DNA of 64,000 nucleotides from Actinobacteria bacterium UBA4426 (GCA_002390705.1 DGQA01000016.1:44572-108571), one strand, 5' to 3'. Shown: positions 17,178-26,820, numbered from the stretch's first letter. Program-made: numbers and translations. Notes: a model not told the origin generated them from the letters alone.

Positions 17178-18062
17178 TACAGCTGCGACTAATTGTTCAC
17201 TGTCCCATGGTTCCCAGCGGACTCGAGGATCCTGCCGAAACCACCTTTGCTGACGTCGAGCAAATTTTTGGGTTGCATAAATAATTTTTTCCCGCATGTG
17301 AATTTGCGTGATTTCGCCGCTTAAGTGCGCCAAGACTTGCGAGTAGCCGATTGCACGTGAAGCCGTCGGCGCATTGCGTAGACCAAGTGACTCAAGTTCC
17401 TGTACTTCCTGAATCAAACCGGACTCCAGCATTTGGTCCACCCGTTGCTCGATCCGAGCATCCATGCTGACCCGATCGATTTCCAAACCCACACGAACAC
17501 TGGGGAATTCTTCCACCGGATCCGGCAAGCGGGAATTATACGGCGCCCCTGTCAACTCGATTACTTCCAAAGCCCGAACTATTCGACGACCGTTGCCTGG
17601 GAGAATATTGGAGGCCGTCACTGCATCCCTTTCTTCCAACAGTTTATGCAATTTTTCTGGGCCGTCTTGTTCCAACATAGCCTCATATCGTCCACGCACC
17701 AAAGGATCCGTGGCAGGGAAATCAATTTGGTCCAAGATTGCTTTCACATAGAGAACGCTTCCACCGACCACGATCGGAATTTTCTTGCGAGTAGCGATCC
17801 CAGTGATCGCTTCGCGCGCTAAGTCTCGGAATTGCACAACGTCGGCCCGGTGCCCAATCGACCATACATCCAGCATGTGGTGCCGGATCTCCCGTAGTTC
17901 TTGTGACGTGGGTTTTGCAGTCCCGATATTCATTCCTGAAACGGCTTGCATCGAGTCAGTTCCCACTAGTTCCCCGTCGATTTCACGTGCTAGGTCAATG
18001 GCAAGTGCAGTTTTGCCCGCCGCGGTCGGACCAATGATTGTCACAATGGGTTTTGGACTCAT
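17142..18062 (-). CDS. miaA: tRNA dimethylallyltransferase
   Basis: The 306-residue enzyme adds the dimethylallyl group to A37 of tRNAs reading UNN codons. Motifs are the P-loop IGPTAAGKTALAIDLA, the DSMQ stretch (GTDSMQAVSGMNIGTAKP), VVGGSVLYVKAI and the C-terminal RRQQRWFRQDPRV. The ATG at 18062 gives the family's normal N-terminus; a TTG at 18077 overlapping the miaB stop is possible. It is directly downstream of miaB, which modifies the same base further, a standard pair. The 3' end is convergent with the PIG-L gene (36-nt overlap). Confidence 0.95.
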   Translation of the reverse strand: MSPKPIVTIIGPTAAGKTALAIDLAREIDGELVGTDSMQAVSGMNIGTAKPTSQELREIRHHMLDVWSIGHRADVVQFRDLAREAITGIATRKKIPIVVGGSVLYVKAILDQIDFPATDPLVRGRYEAMLEQDGPEKLHKLLEERDAVTASNILPGNGRRIVRALEVIELTGAPYNSRLPDPVEEFPSVRVGLEIDRVSMDARIEQRVDQMLESGLIQEVQELESLGLRNAPTASRAIGYSQVLAHLSGEITQIHMREKIIYATQKFARRQQRWFRQDPRVRWEPWDSEQLVAAVLGHFYEVFGSE

Positions 18063-18073
18063 GGCAGGTTCAA

Positions 18074-19504
18074 TCAAGGTGAAACAAATGTAGGAATGCC
18101 CAGCATTACCGAGGTCCCTGATGGGGATTCGGAGCGGTCACCGGCACGAGTGAGCCGCACCGATGTTGCCTCACCCAGCAGGTGGTGTGGGGCAGCCGAG
18201 AGGACGGTTCCGGTCACGAAGTCACCGGGACGGGCAACATGCTTACCAAGATCAAAATGCACAAGCCGACCGTCAGCGCTTCTGCCAGAACGTCTATTCG
18301 TGTGTGCGTCTTTTCGGCCTTCACCGTGGGCAACCAGAATCTCGACGCTGTTGTCAATTTGCGCGATATTTTCCTCTAGTGAGATCTGATTGACCAACTT
18401 GACCAACCGTTCATAGCGTTGCTGAACGACCTCTTTTGCAATCTGATTTTCCATAGTTGCCGCTGGTGTTCCGGGTCTCTTGGAATATTGGAAGGTATAT
18501 GCGCTCGCGAAGCGGGCCTTGCGAACCACATCCATCGTCGCCTGGAATTCCTCTTCTGTTTCACCTGGGAATCCCACAATGATGTCGGTCGTGATCGAAG
18601 CCTGGGGCATAGCCGAACGCACACGGTCGATAATTCCCAAATATTTGTCTTGTCGGTAGGAGCGCCTCATCCGTTGGAGTACCGAATCAGAACCAGATTG
18701 CAACGGCATGTGCAAAGTGGGCATGACATTGGGGGTGTGCGCCATTGCTTCAATAACGTCGTCCGTAAAGTCACGCGGGTGCGGGCTCATAAATCGAACC
18801 CGCTCCAAACCAGAGATATCGCCGCATGCACGCAGGAGTTTACTGAAAGCTTGACGGTCCCCCAGATCCGAGCCGTATGCATTTACGTTTTGACCCAGTA
18901 GGGTCACTTCCACCACACCGTCCGCGACGAGGACTTCGATCTCGGTCAAAATATCACCCGCTCGTCGGTCTTTCTCCTTCCCGCGAAGCGCAGGAACAAT
19001 ACAAAAAGTACAGGTGTTATTACAGCCCACACTCACAGACACGAATGCGCTATAAATGGCATCGCGTTTGGTGGGCAGGGCTGATGGAAAATCAACGAGC
19101 GCCTCGGCAATTTCGACTTGTGCTTCTTGTTGAATCCGGGAACGTTCCAAAAGCACAAGCAGAGACCCTAAGTTGTGGGTTCCAAAAACCACGTCCACCA
19201 CGGGTGACTTGCGTAAGATTTCTCCTTGATCCTTTTGCGCAAGACAACCGCCCACTGCAATTTGCATTCCTGGGTTCGCAGCCTTAATCGGCACTAGGTG
19301 ACTCAGGTTTCCGTAGAGCTTATTGTCGGCATTTTCACGAACCGCACACGTGTTGAACACGATCAGGTCCGCGACCTCGCCACTTTCAACCGGTAGATAG
19401 CCTTCGGACTCCAGCAAGCCAGTAATGCGCTCAGAGTCGTGTACATTCATTTGACACCCGTAAGTGCGCACTTGATAGGTCCGAGAATTGCCACTGATAG
19501 ACAT
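18074..19504 (-). CDS. miaB: tRNA-2-methylthio-N6-dimethylallyladenosine synthase
   Basis: The 476-residue radical-SAM methylthiotransferase carries an N-terminal UPF0004 domain with three Cys (YGCQMN, NTCAVRE, GGCLAQ) for the auxiliary cluster. The radical-SAM motif is CxxxCxxC (GCNNTCTFC), followed by a C-terminal TRAM domain ([19 protein letters not shown]). It methylthiolates i6A37 made by miaA. The ATG at 19504 is preferred over the in-frame TTG at 19513. A paralogue, rimO, lies at 26820. Confidence 0.95.
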   Translation of the reverse strand: MSISGNSRTYQVRTYGCQMNVHDSERITGLLESEGYLPVESGEVADLIVFNTCAVRENADNKLYGNLSHLVPIKAANPGMQIAVGGCLAQKDQGEILRKSPVVDVVFGTHNLGSLLVLLERSRIQQEAQVEIAEALVDFPSALPTKRDAIYSAFVSVSVGCNNTCTFCIVPALRGKEKDRRAGDILTEIEVLVADGVVEVTLLGQNVNAYGSDLGDRQAFSKLLRACGDISGLERVRFMSPHPRDFTDDVIEAMAHTPNVMPTLHMPLQSGSDSVLQRMRRSYRQDKYLGIIDRVRSAMPQASITTDIIVGFPGETEEEFQATMDVVRKARFASAYTFQYSKRPGTPAATMENQIAKEVVQQRYERLVKLVNQISLEENIAQIDNSVEILVAHGEGRKDAHTNRRSGRSADGRLVHFDLGKHVARPGDFVTGTVLSAAPHHLLGEATSVRLTRAGDRSESPSGTSVMLGIPTFVSP

Positions 19505-19547
19505 AGTGCTCAACAGTAATGAAGGCTCAGTCCTGGGTTACTTCCCC

Positions 19548-21884
19548 CTATCCAACGGGTTGGGGTGAACCGTCCCTACCCCGATTATCGACCCCAAGAA
19601 CCTCTTCTTCATCCGGCTCAATCTGAACCTTGGGCAGGATGCGATCCAGCCAGCCTGGAAGCCACCAGTTGGCAGTGCCGAAGAGCGTCATGAGGCTCGG
19701 GACGAGGACCAGGCGAATGATGAAAGCGTCAATCAGTACAGCGGAGGCAAGGGCTATACCAAACAATTTGATGATCGGGTCCGGGGCCGGGGCGAATGCA
19801 CCGAAAACGACCGCCATAATGAGGGCCGCAATAACTACAACACGGCCGGAGTTGCTCAACCCGCTTCGAATACTTGCCGCATTCTCATGAGTTTTTGCCC
19901 ACTCTTCTTGCATTCGGGACACAAGAAACACCTGGTAATCCATTGACAACCCGAACAAGATCGCGAACACCATGATTGGGATGAATGGCAGGATCGGTCC
20001 TGTCCCTGGAATCCCGAGAACTGCATTGAACCATCCCCACTGGAACACCGCCACCGATATACCCATCGCCGCGGCCAGGGAGAACAGCGACGTTACAGCT
20101 CCGATAAGGGGCACTAACAAGGATCTAAACAACACAACGAGGGCCAAGAACCCTAGACCCACGACCAGTAGTAGAAAGACCGGAAGAGCTTGGGACAAAA
20201 CTGTCGTAAAGTCCGCCGTGATGGCAGCGGTTCCACCCATAAGGATTACCGCCCCCGTGGTTGCTTCCAGTGCTGGGTTTACGTCTTCCCTGAGGGTCGT
20301 GAGAAGTTCGCTTGTCGCCGCATCTTGCGGTGCGGTGGTCGGATAAACAGCCATGACCTGAATGGGGTTGGCATCTCCCTCTGATGACGCCTCAGAAATT
20401 TTTGCCAAGATGGGTAAGACCTCTAGACTCGGATTCGTTCCCGCGACGCCAGGGGTCTCATTCAACGCGGTGATGACTTCTAAGTAAGCGGACGGGTCAG
20501 AACTTGCGGACAAGTCGACGACAGCAAGATAGGGAGCACTAGCTCCGGCCCCGAATCCCTCGGCTCTTAAGTCATATGCCACCCGCGCAGGGGAACCTTC
20601 AGCTTTTCCTGAGTTGTCAGTGAATCCTTGCCGCAAGCTGAGTGCGGGAATTGCCAGAATCGTGATCAGTGCAAGCGCGCCGATGACTGGTAACAGCGGG
20701 CGCTTTTGAAGGAAATGCCCATACGCGGTCCAGGCCTTGGAGTCGACAGCGCCGCTCCCTGGCTTGCGTCCCCAGGGCAAGCGCCACCCGATTGCTCGCG
20801 CACCCAATAGACCTAGCAGAGCCGGCAACATCCAGACCGCCGCAAGCATCACGATCACAACGGTCATCGCGGCACCAATTGCCAAGCCAGTAAAAAAGTT
20901 GATGCCCAGGACGAGTAGGCCTAGGAGACCGACCACAACTGCAAAGGCAGCAAAAACGACGGCGCGCCCGGATGTTTGCACAGCCCGAAGCGCAGCGACC
21001 TCCTTATCCTCTCCCGCTAACATCCCGTGACGAAAGCGGTTAAGAATGAAGAGTGAATAGTCGATTCCAACGGCGAGTCCGATCATTGCCGCGAGAGTGG
21101 GTGCGAATGTCGCAACGTCGAGAAAGTTCGCAATAAAGGTCACAAAAAGCACACCAGTTCCCACACCGACGATAGCAACCAAAATCGGTAGTCCGGCAGC
21201 TATCACAGATCCGAAAGCCACAAGAAGAATGACGAGAGCGAAGATAATTCCAATAACCTCGCTGCTAGGAGGCTCGCCGGAGCTCCAATCCAGAGCTTGC
21301 CCTTCAGCCCCGATCATTAAAGACTCGCTACTGACTTCGTCAATTAACGCCAGTATGGAGTTTGCCTCTTCTGGCGGTAATCCGTCGGACCCATTTCCCA
21401 CGATCGACATGGTTGCAAACGCGACCGAGCCGTCGGAGCTTACTGGAGCGAACGAGCTCGTGAGAACTTCGGCTTCTTCTGGTGTCAACAGTTGAAGCAC
21501 ATCCTGCGTACCATTTTCAGATACGCACCCTGACCCAAACCCCGACCCAGTCAAATCAAATGGATTTGTCACACATGCGACCGACTCAAACCCAGATAAC
21601 TCTTCAAGCAGTGGCACGATGCTTTCTTCCGCCTTTGGGGAAAGCGCTGGTCCGTCCTGCAGTTTCCACACGATTGTGGCGCCACCTTCTAGACTCGAGG
21701 TGTCCGTTCCACTGGACATTAGTAAGTCCGTGGCCGCTTTCGATTCGGTGTCGGGCAGTTCAAAGGCGTCATTGTAGGAACCAGCAAAGCCGATGCCGAG
21801 CGTTCCTATTGCCACAACTGCGATAAACCACGCGATGAGGGCCTTAATGGGCTGCCGAACAGCCCATGCTGATAAACCGGGCAT
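19548..21884 (-). CDS. MMPL-family RND transporter
   Basis: The 778-residue membrane protein has the MMPL layout: one N-terminal TM helix, an extracytoplasmic domain (about residues 35-200), five to six TM helices, a second loop (about 420-560) and a further TM bundle. Two repeats of the proton-relay helix carry the G-x-x-x-D-Y motif (AVGIDYSLFILNRF and FGLSMDYQVFLVSRM). Family members move lipids, siderophores or drugs across the membrane by proton motive force. It sits between recX and miaB, outside the usual conserved set, with no obvious partner. Confidence 0.9.
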   Translation of the reverse strand: MPGLSAWAVRQPIKALIAWFIAVVAIGTLGIGFAGSYNDAFELPDTESKAATDLLMSSGTDTSSLEGGATIVWKLQDGPALSPKAEESIVPLLEELSGFESVACVTNPFDLTGSGFGSGCVSENGTQDVLQLLTPEEAEVLTSSFAPVSSDGSVAFATMSIVGNGSDGLPPEEANSILALIDEVSSESLMIGAEGQALDWSSGEPPSSEVIGIIFALVILLVAFGSVIAAGLPILVAIVGVGTGVLFVTFIANFLDVATFAPTLAAMIGLAVGIDYSLFILNRFRHGMLAGEDKEVAALRAVQTSGRAVVFAAFAVVVGLLGLLVLGINFFTGLAIGAAMTVVIVMLAAVWMLPALLGLLGARAIGWRLPWGRKPGSGAVDSKAWTAYGHFLQKRPLLPVIGALALITILAIPALSLRQGFTDNSGKAEGSPARVAYDLRAEGFGAGASAPYLAVVDLSASSDPSAYLEVITALNETPGVAGTNPSLEVLPILAKISEASSEGDANPIQVMAVYPTTAPQDAATSELLTTLREDVNPALEATTGAVILMGGTAAITADFTTVLSQALPVFLLLVVGLGFLALVVLFRSLLVPLIGAVTSLFSLAAAMGISVAVFQWGWFNAVLGIPGTGPILPFIPIMVFAILFGLSMDYQVFLVSRMQEEWAKTHENAASIRSGLSNSGRVVVIAALIMAVVFGAFAPAPDPIIKLFGIALASAVLIDAFIIRLVLVPSLMTLFGTANWWLPGWLDRILPKVQIEPDEEEVLGVDNRGRDGSPQPVG

Positions 21885-21962
21885 GAAACTCCTAAAAAAT
21901 CAAACGCTCACATTGGAATATGAAATTGTAGCAGGATCTAAACAGTGCTCAGATCCTGGGTG

Positions 21963-22484
21963 CTACCCCTCCAAATCCCCCACTGCCTCGAGTTCAGCCC
22001 CCACCGTTTCCATGGCTATTTGCCAGCACTCCCCCGGGGCGTAACCCTTGCGTTGCAGCAGGCTCGCAATCCGTCGGATCGCAACTTTACCTTCCAGCTC
22101 GTGCACGCTGCGGTACTTCTTGGCCGCTAGTTGGTATGCCCGGTCCCGAGTGTCCTGGTCACTGATTTGTTTCACAGCAACGTCAATCAATTCGCTGTCA
22201 ATGTCTTTGTTGATCAACTCGCGGGTGAGAACACTCGGGGCCAAACCCCGGGAACGATGCCGGCTTCGCACCCAGTCAAGGGCGTACTGTGCGTCGTCGA
22301 TGTAGCCCATTGACTCCACGCGATCCAACACAGTGTCGATCTCTTTCGACTCGAACTCTTTACCCAGTAGGTAGGTGCGCAGTTCTCCCCTTGAGCGAGG
22401 AGCCGCATTCAGTCGGCGCATCACAACCGACATAATTTGTGACTCCTCGCTCGACGGGACACCGCTAGCATGTTCCCAGTTCAT
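21963..22484 (-). CDS. recX: Regulatory protein RecX
   Basis: The 173-residue protein has tandem three-helix RecX repeats (MRRLNAAPRSRGELRTYLLGKEF..., DAQYALDWVRSRHRSRGLAPSVLTREL, RDRAYQLAAKKY). It modulates RecA filament growth. It starts 12 nt after the recA stop and is surely co-transcribed. The ATG at 22484 is preferred to the preceding TTG. Confidence 0.93.
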   Translation of the reverse strand: MNWEHASGVPSSEESQIMSVVMRRLNAAPRSRGELRTYLLGKEFESKEIDTVLDRVESMGYIDDAQYALDWVRSRHRSRGLAPSVLTRELINKDIDSELIDVAVKQISDQDTRDRAYQLAAKKYRSVHELEGKVAIRRIASLLQRKGYAPGECWQIAMETVGAELEAVGDLEG

Positions 22485-22496
22485 CAAGCGACGCTG

Positions 22497-23579
22497 CTAC
22501 TCGTCTTCGTCTTGGGTTTCGACACCTTTTGTAGCCTTTGGCGCTTTTGCGGGTGCTACTTCCGCAGGTTCATCAATTTTTGCGCCCATACCAAGTTGCT
22601 CGAGAATTCGTTTCTCAATCTCGTTTGCTAAGTCCAGATTATCTTTAAGGAAAGTCCGTGCGTTTTCCTTCCCCTGTCCCAACTGGTCGCCTTCATAGGT
22701 GTACCACGCTCCTGCCTTGCGAACAATCCCCTGATCCACTCCAATATCGATGAGTGAACCCTCGCGGGAAATTCCTTCCCCGTACAAGATGTCGAACTCA
22801 GCTTGCTTAAAAGGCGGTGCAACTTTGTTCTTGACAACTTTAATCCGGGTGCGGTTACCCACAGCTTCGGTTCCGCCTTTGAGGGTCTCAATCCGGCGCA
22901 CATCGAGTCGGACCGAGGAGTAGAACTTCAAAGCCTTGCCACCCGTTGTGGTCTCGGGTGAACCAAACATCACGCCGATCTTTTCGCGCAATTGGTTGAT
23001 AAATATGGCTGTGGTGTTTGTGTTACTCAGCGGACCAGCCATCTTGCGCAAGGCCTGGCTCATAAGCCGCGCCTGAAGGCCCATGTGTGAATCTCCCATG
23101 TCACCTTCAATCTCTGCTCGAGGCGTGAGCGCGGCTACCGAGTCAATGACTACCAGATCAATTGCACCCGAGCGCACGAGCGTGTCACAAATTTCCAGTG
23201 CTTGTTCTCCCGTGTCTGGTTGAGATACGTAAAGGTTGTCAAGGTCTACCCCAAGATTTCCGGCGTACTCTGGGTCAAGGGCGTGCTCCGCGTCAATAAA
23301 GGCCGCCAGTCCGCCACGCGCCTGCACACTAGCGATGGCATGAAGGGCCACAGTCGTTTTACCCGAAGATTCTGGACCGTAAATCTCAACAATTCGACCG
23401 CGTGGCAATCCGCCAATGCCGAGCGCGATGTCAAGTGCAATTGATCCGGTCGGAATTACCTCAATGGGAACACGCTCGGAATCGCCAAGGCGCATCAGCG
23501 AGCCCTTACCAAACTGACGCTCAATCTGGGCTAGCGCGCTATCAAGGGCCTTTTCGCGGTCCTTCTCTGTATTTGCCAT
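22497..23579 (-). CDS. recA: Recombinase A
   Basis: The 360-residue RecA core contains Walker [10 protein letters not shown] near residue 66, the L1/L2 region (ATTIF-type [21 protein letters not shown]), Walker [10 protein letters not shown] and an acidic Lys/Ala-rich tail ending DEDE. It catalyses strand exchange and stimulates LexA self-cleavage. The RBS is GAGGAG ahead of the ATG. The leader is about 170 nt, and the only consensus SOS box upstream lies within the end of the preceding MFS gene. Confidence 0.98.
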   Translation of the reverse strand: MANTEKDREKALDSALAQIERQFGKGSLMRLGDSERVPIEVIPTGSIALDIALGIGGLPRGRIVEIYGPESSGKTTVALHAIASVQARGGLAAFIDAEHALDPEYAGNLGVDLDNLYVSQPDTGEQALEICDTLVRSGAIDLVVIDSVAALTPRAEIEGDMGDSHMGLQARLMSQALRKMAGPLSNTNTTAIFINQLREKIGVMFGSPETTTGGKALKFYSSVRLDVRRIETLKGGTEAVGNRTRIKVVKNKVAPPFKQAEFDILYGEGISREGSLIDIGVDQGIVRKAGAWYTYEGDQLGQGKENARTFLKDNLDLANEIEKRILEQLGMGAKIDEPAEVAPAKAPKATKGVETQDEDE

Positions 23580-23748
23580 GCTGTTCTCCTCAACCCTGGG
23601 TCCATGATCTCAGCTGCTCTGCAGCTGGAACACTTCACTTTTTTATGTGTGCCTGAGGCTAGGTGCGAGCACTGACATTTACTCCAGATGATTTCCTGAT
23701 GTGGATAAGCATCTAGGGCTGTTGATAACTCGACCCAGCGATGTGAGC

Positions 23749-25056
23749 CTATATCGAACGTGCGTTCGAAGGCTCGCGACACGCCGGAAGGCTGATCCAG
23801 ATGATCAAGGCGGCCAGTGGGAGGGTCGCAAGCGCGCAGAGCCACAGGTACCCGCCCCACCACATAATGATTCCCGCGGCTACCCCGCCCAAGGCTCCGG
23901 CTGCGTTCATGGACAGATCCGACAGCCCCTGCACTGAAGCTGTCTCTTCGGCGCCAACGGAGTCGGTGACTAAAGTCGAACCAGCAATCAGTGTAAAAGA
24001 CCAGCCCAGGCCAAGAAGGAACAATCCGATCCCCAAAATCACGACATTATCCGCCGGTGCCAGCCCCGAAATCACACAACTCGCGCCGAGAATTATTGCT
24101 CCAACAATGATCATGGGGACCCGACCGAAGCGATCAACCGCGCTTCCCACCAGTGGTGAGAAGGCATACATTCCGGCGACATGCACGCTGATCACTAGGC
24201 CGATTAGTTGCAGTGTTACATCTACATGGGCCATATGGACGGGTGTCATCACCATCACCATAATCATGACGACCTGCCCGATCGAGATTGTCGCTATTCC
24301 CAGAACCGCTCGAGGTCGGGTGCGTAAATGTTCGATTCCATCACGCAATTTCGGGTTGGGAATCTTGTTTCCTGGATCTGCCGCTTGACGCACTTGCCGC
24401 GCAAGAACAAACGGATCCGGTCGCAGTGCCACAACCAGTATCGCGACCGCCAGAGTCAAAGATATCCCGGCAATTACATATGCTCCAGAAAGCTGCGGCA
24501 GCCCCAGACTCAAGCCCACTGAGCCACTGAAGTTGAGAAGGTTTGGCCCGAGCACCGCACCAATTGTTGCCGCCCACACCACATAGGACAACGAGCGTGC
24601 CCGTTGCTCTGGCAGTGCTAAGTCTGTCGCGGCGTATCGCGCCTGGAGACTGGCCGCACTGGCGACACCGACAAAGAGTGAACCGATCAGAACCAGCGCC
24701 ACCTGACGCGATACCGCGCCACCAATCACCAGAATTGCTCCCAGAATTCCTATACCGTAACCAGTGGCCAGCGCTGGCCTGCGTCCTTTGGTCAAAGCGA
24801 TCCGTGCGAGAGGCAGTGCAAAAATCGCGGCGCCCAGCACTCCCGTTGTTTGCGCGAGACCAGCAAAAACTTCCGAGCCCGTCAGTGATGCGGCCAATAA
24901 TGCTCCGGCAGGCATTGAACCTGCAATCGCGACTCCGCCACATATTTGCGCGGCCGACAGAGTCGCAATGGAACGTTTGTGGACAGAAGCCACTCCAGAC
25001 GGGTGTAACGATTTGGGTGCCCACTTGGTTCGACTGGCTCCCGTGGCGTGACTCAC
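23749..25056 (-). CDS. MFS transporter
   Basis: The 435-residue protein has about 12 hydrophobic segments. After TM2 is an MFS motif A-like loop (RIALTKGRRPALATGYGIG), and the second half has GSAVDRFGRVPMIIVG, the equivalent motif. It is likely a drug or metabolite efflux permease; the substrate is unknown. It lies between DUF3046 and recA on the same strand. Its final codons (SNARSI) encode a perfect SOS box used by recA. Confidence 0.88.
   Translation of the reverse strand: MSHATGASRTKWAPKSLHPSGVASVHKRSIATLSAAQICGGVAIAGSMPAGALLAASLTGSEVFAGLAQTTGVLGAAIFALPLARIALTKGRRPALATGYGIGILGAILVIGGAVSRQVALVLIGSLFVGVASAASLQARYAATDLALPEQRARSLSYVVWAATIGAVLGPNLLNFSGSVGLSLGLPQLSGAYVIAGISLTLAVAILVVALRPDPFVLARQVRQAADPGNKIPNPKLRDGIEHLRTRPRAVLGIATISIGQVVMIMVMVMTPVHMAHVDVTLQLIGLVISVHVAGMYAFSPLVGSAVDRFGRVPMIIVGAIILGASCVISGLAPADNVVILGIGLFLLGLGWSFTLIAGSTLVTDSVGAEETASVQGLSDLSMNAAGALGGVAAGIIMWWGGYLWLCALATLPLAALIIWISLPACREPSNARSI
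23754..23769. promoter_or_regulatory. SOS (LexA) box of recA, inside the MFS gene end
   Basis: TCGAACGTGCGTTCGA is a perfect match to TCGAAC-N4-GTTCGA. It overlaps the last codons of the MFS gene and lies 175 nt upstream of the recA start on the same strand. Confidence 0.9.
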
Positions 25057-25065
25057 GTGTGAACC

Positions 25066-25257
25066 CTAGAGCAAGGTGCCCGGCACTTCGACAAAATCGC
25101 ACACGGCGCGCCATATCTCGGCGGTCTGCACGCCCGCAGACACTGCGCCATCAACAGTGTCACCCAGACCGGGCAACACGATGTCTTTGCGCCACGAGGC
25201 GCAGTGATCTGGCCCAATCACGTGCTCGAGTCGCTCGGACATGTCACTCAGACGCAC
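25066..25257 (-). CDS. DUF3046 family protein
   Basis: The 63-residue protein begins MRLSDMSERLEHVIGPDHCASWRKD and contains ILPGLG...TVDGAVSAG and EIWRAVCDFVEVP. These match the small actinobacterial DUF3046 family, nearly always found next to recA. Its function is unknown. The start is GTG at 25257; a 14-bp tandem repeat covers the translation start, and no SD is visible. The MFS gene follows 9 nt downstream. Confidence 0.88.
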   Translation of the reverse strand: MRLSDMSERLEHVIGPDHCASWRKDIVLPGLGDTVDGAVSAGVQTAEIWRAVCDFVEVPGTLL

Positions 25258-25288
25258 AACTACCAGCCATCAACTATCAGCTATCAAC
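25247..25288 (-). repeat. 14-bp tandem repeat at the DUF3046 translation start
   Basis: On the minus strand GTTGATAGCTGATA is followed by GTTGATGGCTGGTA and a partial GTTGTGC that contains the GTG start. Two full copies differ at two positions. Confidence 0.7.
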
Positions 25289-25302
25289 TTATGAGGTGCA
25301 CA

Positions 25303-25581
25303 CTAAATCGCAGAAATGGCGTTTGGGTAGGTAATAGGCTCCACAGATTCAGCGTGGGCAACTTGAGTACTCACTGAGGCCAAAATATCAGATAGTGACA
25401 CATCCAAGGCTCCGCAGATAGCCGCGATCAGCTCAGAGGATGCTTCTTTTTGCCCGCGCTCAATTTCGGACAGGTAACCGAGTGAGACCGAAGCGGCCCC
25501 TGAAATATCACGCAGGGTACGACCTTGATCTTGACGACGACGGCGAAGTTCATCACCGATCACATTGCGTAAAACGATCAT
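25303..25581 (-). CDS. clgR: ClgR-like XRE-family transcriptional regulator
   Basis: The 92-residue protein is an HTH_XRE domain: [46 protein letters not shown]. Sequence and position (between cinA and recA) match ClgR, which activates clp protease and other proteostasis genes in actinomycetes. The C-terminal tail is short; in other species it is a degradation signal that makes ClgR itself a Clp substrate, and here it ends in AI. The ATG at 25581 has GGAAAGGA upstream; a longer frame from 25635 looks spurious. Confidence 0.85.
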   Translation of the reverse strand: MIVLRNVIGDELRRRRQDQGRTLRDISGAASVSLGYLSEIERGQKEASSELIAAICGALDVSLSDILASVSTQVAHAESVEPITYPNAISAI

Positions 25582-25672
25582 GTCCAGTTCCTTTCCTCTG
25601 CGAACTCCCACCTGCTGCTCTCTACCAATACCCACATCGTACTCGCACTACCTGACCTGCGCCGATCTTAGC

Positions 25673-26197
25673 TTAGGTTTGAGGGTGGAGCCCGTCAAAT
25701 ACTGCTTGGGTAAAGACTAAATCTAGTGCTGCTGTAACGGCCACCTCCCTGATCACGTTTCGGGCAGAGCCTGACGTGGGCAGATCCTTAACACCTGCTA
25801 AATCGACCGAAATCGCACCACTCGACGTCTTGGACGCAAATCCCAGCCACACGGTTCCCTGCGCAACACCCCTGTGAGGTCCCGGCCCGGCAACCCCGGT
25901 CGTGGAGAGCGCGTAGTCCGTCCCAAATAGCTTGCGAACCCGCTGCGCCATGTTGGTGGCCACTTCAGCCGAAACGGCACCGTCGGCTAGCTCGGTCTCA
26001 CTAAACCCCAGGACTGCCCGCTTTGCCTCCAGGGAATAGGTGGTCACACCTCCCGCAAACACTGTAGATGCGCCGGCAATATCCACCAGCGCACTGGCTA
26101 GATCACCGCCTGTTAAGGACTCTGCCGTGCAGATGCTCTTCCCGTTGGCGTGCAATAGTTCAACTACCCGCGCTGCACCACGCCTCGTCGAGCTCAT
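25673..26197 (-). CDS. cinA: CinA C-terminal domain protein (nicotinamide-nucleotide amidase, PncC-like)
   Basis: The 174-residue protein carries the PncC/CinA-C fold: ICTAESLTGGDLASALVDIAGAS near the start and STTGVAGPGP with the later GTVWLGF. It deamidates nicotinamide mononucleotide in pyridine-nucleotide recycling. Only the C-terminal domain is present, which is the common form in actinomycetes. Its ATG overlaps the pgsA stop (ATGA, 4 nt), so translation is coupled. Confidence 0.9.
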   Translation of the reverse strand: MSSTRRGAARVVELLHANGKSICTAESLTGGDLASALVDIAGASTVFAGGVTTYSLEAKRAVLGFSETELADGAVSAEVATNMAQRVRKLFGTDYALSTTGVAGPGPHRGVAQGTVWLGFASKTSSGAISVDLAGVKDLPTSGSARNVIREVAVTAALDLVFTQAVFDGLHPQT

Positions 26198-26820
26198 CTG
26201 CGAACGACCTCAATCTCCTTGCGCAATTGCGTCGCTTTTCGCACATAAGCAATCGCCGTACCTAGTGTCAGTATTACGGCTAACGCCATAACAGAAATTT
26301 TTGACACGTCCCACAGGGTGAGAAATGACTCCGGCACCGAGGTCGGCCACTCGACCAGATACATGCTGATCGCAATTATTTGAGCAAGTGTTTTAGTTTT
26401 GCCACCGCGCGAGGCCGAGATCACCCCGTGTTCAATCACCCAGAATCGAACAAGTGTGACTCCAATTTCTCTCGTAATTATCACGATCGTGACCCACCAT
26501 GGAAGCGCCCCAAGATAGGACAGGCCGATAAGTGCAACCCCGGTCAGAAATTTGTCGGCGATCGGATCGGCAATTTTCCCCAATGTTGTGATTAAACCGT
26601 ACTTACGCGCTACAAAACCGTCCAGAAAATCGGTTAACGATGCGAGCAAAAATACGAGCGTGGCCCAATTGCGCGCGGATTGGGAATCATGCAGTAACAA
26701 GTAACCCAAAAGGGGAACTGCCGCCACACGCAGTGCGGTCAGTGCATTTGCAATATTCCACGCTGAAGTACTGTTCGGCAAATCAGCCGCATGGTCGGGC
26801 GGCAGCGGGTGCGATGGCAC
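26194..26820 (-). CDS. pgsA: CDP-alcohol phosphatidyltransferase, PgsA-like
   Basis: The 208-residue membrane enzyme has the CDP-alcohol phosphatidyltransferase signature (D-x2-D-G-x-x-A-R...D-x3-D). The sequence reads SLTDFLDGFVARKYGLITTLGKIADPIADKF. It likely makes phosphatidylglycerol phosphate from CDP-diacylglycerol and glycerol-3-phosphate; conserved order rimO-pgsA-cinA supports this over other alcohols. The GTG start shares one nt with the rimO stop (TAGTG). Confidence 0.9.
   Translation of the reverse strand: MPSHPLPPDHAADLPNSTSAWNIANALTALRVAAVPLLGYLLLHDSQSARNWATLVFLLASLTDFLDGFVARKYGLITTLGKIADPIADKFLTGVALIGLSYLGALPWWVTIVIITREIGVTLVRFWVIEHGVISASRGGKTKTLAQIIAISMYLVEWPTSVPESFLTLWDVSKISVMALAVILTLGTAIAYVRKATQLRKEIEVVRR

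Noticed and set aside
23611..23627. CAGCTGC-TCT-GCAGCTG hairpin with a T-run downstream on the plus strand
   Set aside because: No plus-strand gene ends nearby, and the T-run is about 10 nt away; on the recA strand the T-run is on the wrong side. It is probably only a leader stem.
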